Origin: QHBQ01 sp038230695
Lineage (GTDB): Bacteria; Chloroflexota; Chloroflexia; QHBQ01
Direction: 5' to 3'
Length of the DNA stretch: 6,816 nt
Assembly: GCA_038230695.1 (NCBI GenBank)
Contig: JBBRMT010000248.1
Span: forward strand, 1-6,816
A program made the position numbers and the translations under genes. The notes beneath the pieces were generated by a model. That model was not told the origin of the DNA. It saw nothing but the letters and a program-made list of their open reading frames with translations, and ran no database searches. Positions 5,711 through 6,816 of this stretch are shown here, piece after piece (the stretch's first letter is position 1; the number at the start of each line of letters is the position of its first letter).

Positions 5711-6480
5711 ACCCGCACCTCCTGCAGTTTGCCCGTCATCGAAGTAAGCAGTGGCGTAGCCTCAGTTGGCGGGGTGGGGTTCGCGCTGATTTCCACGATA
5801 TTGCCGTCGAGCAAGCGCACTACGCGGTCGGCGTAGGCGGCCACGGCGGGGTCGTGGGTAACGACGATGAGGGTAAGGCCGCGCTCCTGGTTGAGCGCCC
5901 GCAGGATGCGCATCACCTCCGCGCCATTTTTAGAGTCGAGGTTGCCGGTTGGCTCATCGGCCAGCAGGATGCGGGGGTTGTTGGCAAGGGCGCGGGCGAT
6001 GGCTACACGCTGCTGTTCGCCGCCGGATAGGGCATTGGGCAGATGGTCGCTGCGTTGCGCCAGCCCCATCTGGGCCAGCAACTCGCGGGCGCGGGTGCGT
6101 CGGGCAGCGGGCCGTTCGCCCACTAGCAGCATCGGCATCTCCACGTTCTCCAGTGCGGTGCGGGTGGGCAGCAGATTGAAGCTCTGAAACACGAAGCCTA
6201 CCGTGTGCTGGCGGTGCTGGTCGAGGACGTTGCGTTTCGCGGTCGCCAGGTTTACATCGCCCACCCATACCTCGCCGTTGGTAGGTGTATCCAGGCCGCC
6301 CAGCAGGTTGAGCAGGGTGGATTTGCCGCTGCCCGACGCGCCCATAAGCGCGACAAACTCGCCGGTCGCAATCTCCAGGTCTATCCTGGCAACTGCCTCG
6401 ACCACGTTTGGTCCCACCTTGTAGCGGCGAGTCAGGTTGACGAGGCGGATGATTGGATTGTCTACATTAGTTTCTCTCAT
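5707..6480 (-). CDS. MacB/LolD-type ABC transporter ATP-binding protein
   Basis: The protein has 257 residues and a complete nucleotide-binding domain: Walker A GASGSGKST (47-55), Q-loop Gln99 in FVFQSFNLLP, signature LSGGEQQRVAIARAL (151-165), Walker B ILLADEP (171-177) with catalytic Glu176, D-loop NLD (180-182) and switch His209 (VTHDP). The GEQQR signature, NLLP after the Q-loop and ADEPTGNLD are typical of the LolD/MacB/FtsE branch. It should form a dimer that drives the permease encoded directly downstream. About 30 residues after the domain form a polar Thr/Pro tail. ATG 6480 is chosen because it opens the conserved N-terminus (IIRLVNLTRRYKVG). Its SD is poor (AGGTG, very close), and a perfect -10 box lies 8 nt upstream, so translation may be leaderless. 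Confidence 0.95.
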   Translation of the reverse strand: MRETNVDNPIIRLVNLTRRYKVGPNVVEAVARIDLEIATGEFVALMGASGSGKSTLLNLLGGLDTPTNGEVWVGDVNLATAKRNVLDQHRQHTVGFVFQSFNLLPTRTALENVEMPMLLVGERPAARRTRARELLAQMGLAQRSDHLPNALSGGEQQRVAIARALANNPRILLADEPTGNLDSKNGAEVMRILRALNQERGLTLIVVTHDPAVAAYADRVVRLLDGNIVEISANPTPPTEATPLLTSMTGKLQEVRV

Positions 6481-6487
6481 CGCACCT

Positions 6488-6517
6488 ATTATAAACTATT
6501 GGCCGCATTTCTGTTAG
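6488..6517 (-). promoter_or_regulatory. Sigma-70-type promoter of the ABC operon
   Basis: On the minus strand, TATAAT (6493-6488) is a perfect -10 box. CTAACA (6517-6512), 4/6 to consensus, lies 18 nt before it. The expected start is at G6481 or A6480, that is, at the ATPase start codon. The 67-bp space after gltX (6481-6547) is AT-rich with no hairpin, so read-through from gltX is also possible. Confidence 0.6.
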
Positions 6518-6547
6518 ATTTTGTTATTAGCGTTGTGTTACAAATTG

Positions 6548-6816
6548 TTAGCTAGCCATCACCTCCAGCATCTGCGCTGCATCGCGTAGCCTTACCATCA
6601 CCCGCTCCCGCCCCAGCACCTCCATAGTCTCGAACAGGCCGGGCGACTGGGTGCGGCCTGTAATCGCCACCCGCAGCGGCATGAACACCGGGCCGGGCTT
6701 TAGCCCCATCTGCTCGGCCAACGCCTTCATCTCCGCCTCCGGGCCGTTCTCCTTATCGCTCAGGTGCCAGGCAGCATACTTGTCGGCCTGCAGCAGCATG
6801 GTTGCCGTATGGATAA
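6548..6816 (-). CDS. gltX: Glutamyl-tRNA synthetase, C-terminal part (5' end beyond window)
   Basis: The visible 88 codons end in ATG GCT AGC TAA. The frame continues past the right edge, so the Met at 6799 is internal. The segment GLKPGPVFMPLRVAITGR, followed by SPGLFETMEVLGRERVMVRL, is the conserved anticodon-binding end of class I glutamyl-tRNA synthetases, which charge tRNA-Glu in the cytosol. The catalytic HIGH and KMSKS motifs lie outside the window, so a Glu-specific or non-discriminating Glu/Gln enzyme cannot be told apart. It lies on the same strand as the ABC genes, 67 nt upstream, but that gap holds a separate promoter. Confidence 0.9.
   Translation of the reverse strand, partial: IHTATMLLQADKYAAWHLSDKENGPEAEMKALAEQMGLKPGPVFMPLRVAITGRTQSPGLFETMEVLGRERVMVRLRDAAQMLEVMAS

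Overview
The window reads as an ordinary chromosomal segment of a moderately GC-rich, free-living bacterium. The HK, Nramp and MacB-type families are widespread. A MacB-type ABC pair without an adaptor gene and a long soluble multi-PAS kinase would fit a monoderm lineage such as Chloroflexota, but this assignment is only an inference with no marker gene behind it. No rRNA, tRNA, CRISPR array, integrase or transposase is visible.

Layout. (1) Bases 1-2236, minus strand: most of a large soluble sensor histidine kinase with four PAS domains. It starts at a TTG codon and runs off the left edge just before its C-terminus. (2) Bases 2237-2529: a divergent control region. It holds a near-consensus sigma-70-type promoter for the kinase (TTGACA-N17-TACAAT), a 29-bp tandem duplication that copies the kinase ribosome-binding site and creates a possible 9-codon leader ORF, and on the plus strand a close match to a sigma-54 (-24/-12) promoter before the next gene. 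(3) Bases 2530-3900, plus strand: an Nramp/SLC11-family transporter whose two metal-binding signatures are non-canonical (DPSG for DPGN, SPY for MPH). (4) Bases 3901-4378: a 478-bp gap between convergent genes. It is bracketed by related heptamer repeats that each directly follow a stop codon, and it contains hairpins and a 62-codon coding-like remnant. (5) Bases 4379-6480, minus strand: a two-gene ABC operon, ATPase then MacB/FtsX-type permease, joined by an ATGA overlap. Its TATAAT box lies so close to the ATPase ATG that the mRNA may be leaderless. (6) Bases 6548-6816, minus strand: the C-terminal end of glutamyl-tRNA synthetase (gltX).

Functional reading. The kinase (signal input), the metal transporter and the ABC exporter are each recognisable, but nothing shows that they act in one pathway. 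The kinase's response regulator is not in the window. The ABC pair has its own promoter after gltX. I see no clear new multi-gene system. The most unusual features are regulatory or structural: the duplicated translation start, the sigma-54-like site, and the paired heptamer arrays.
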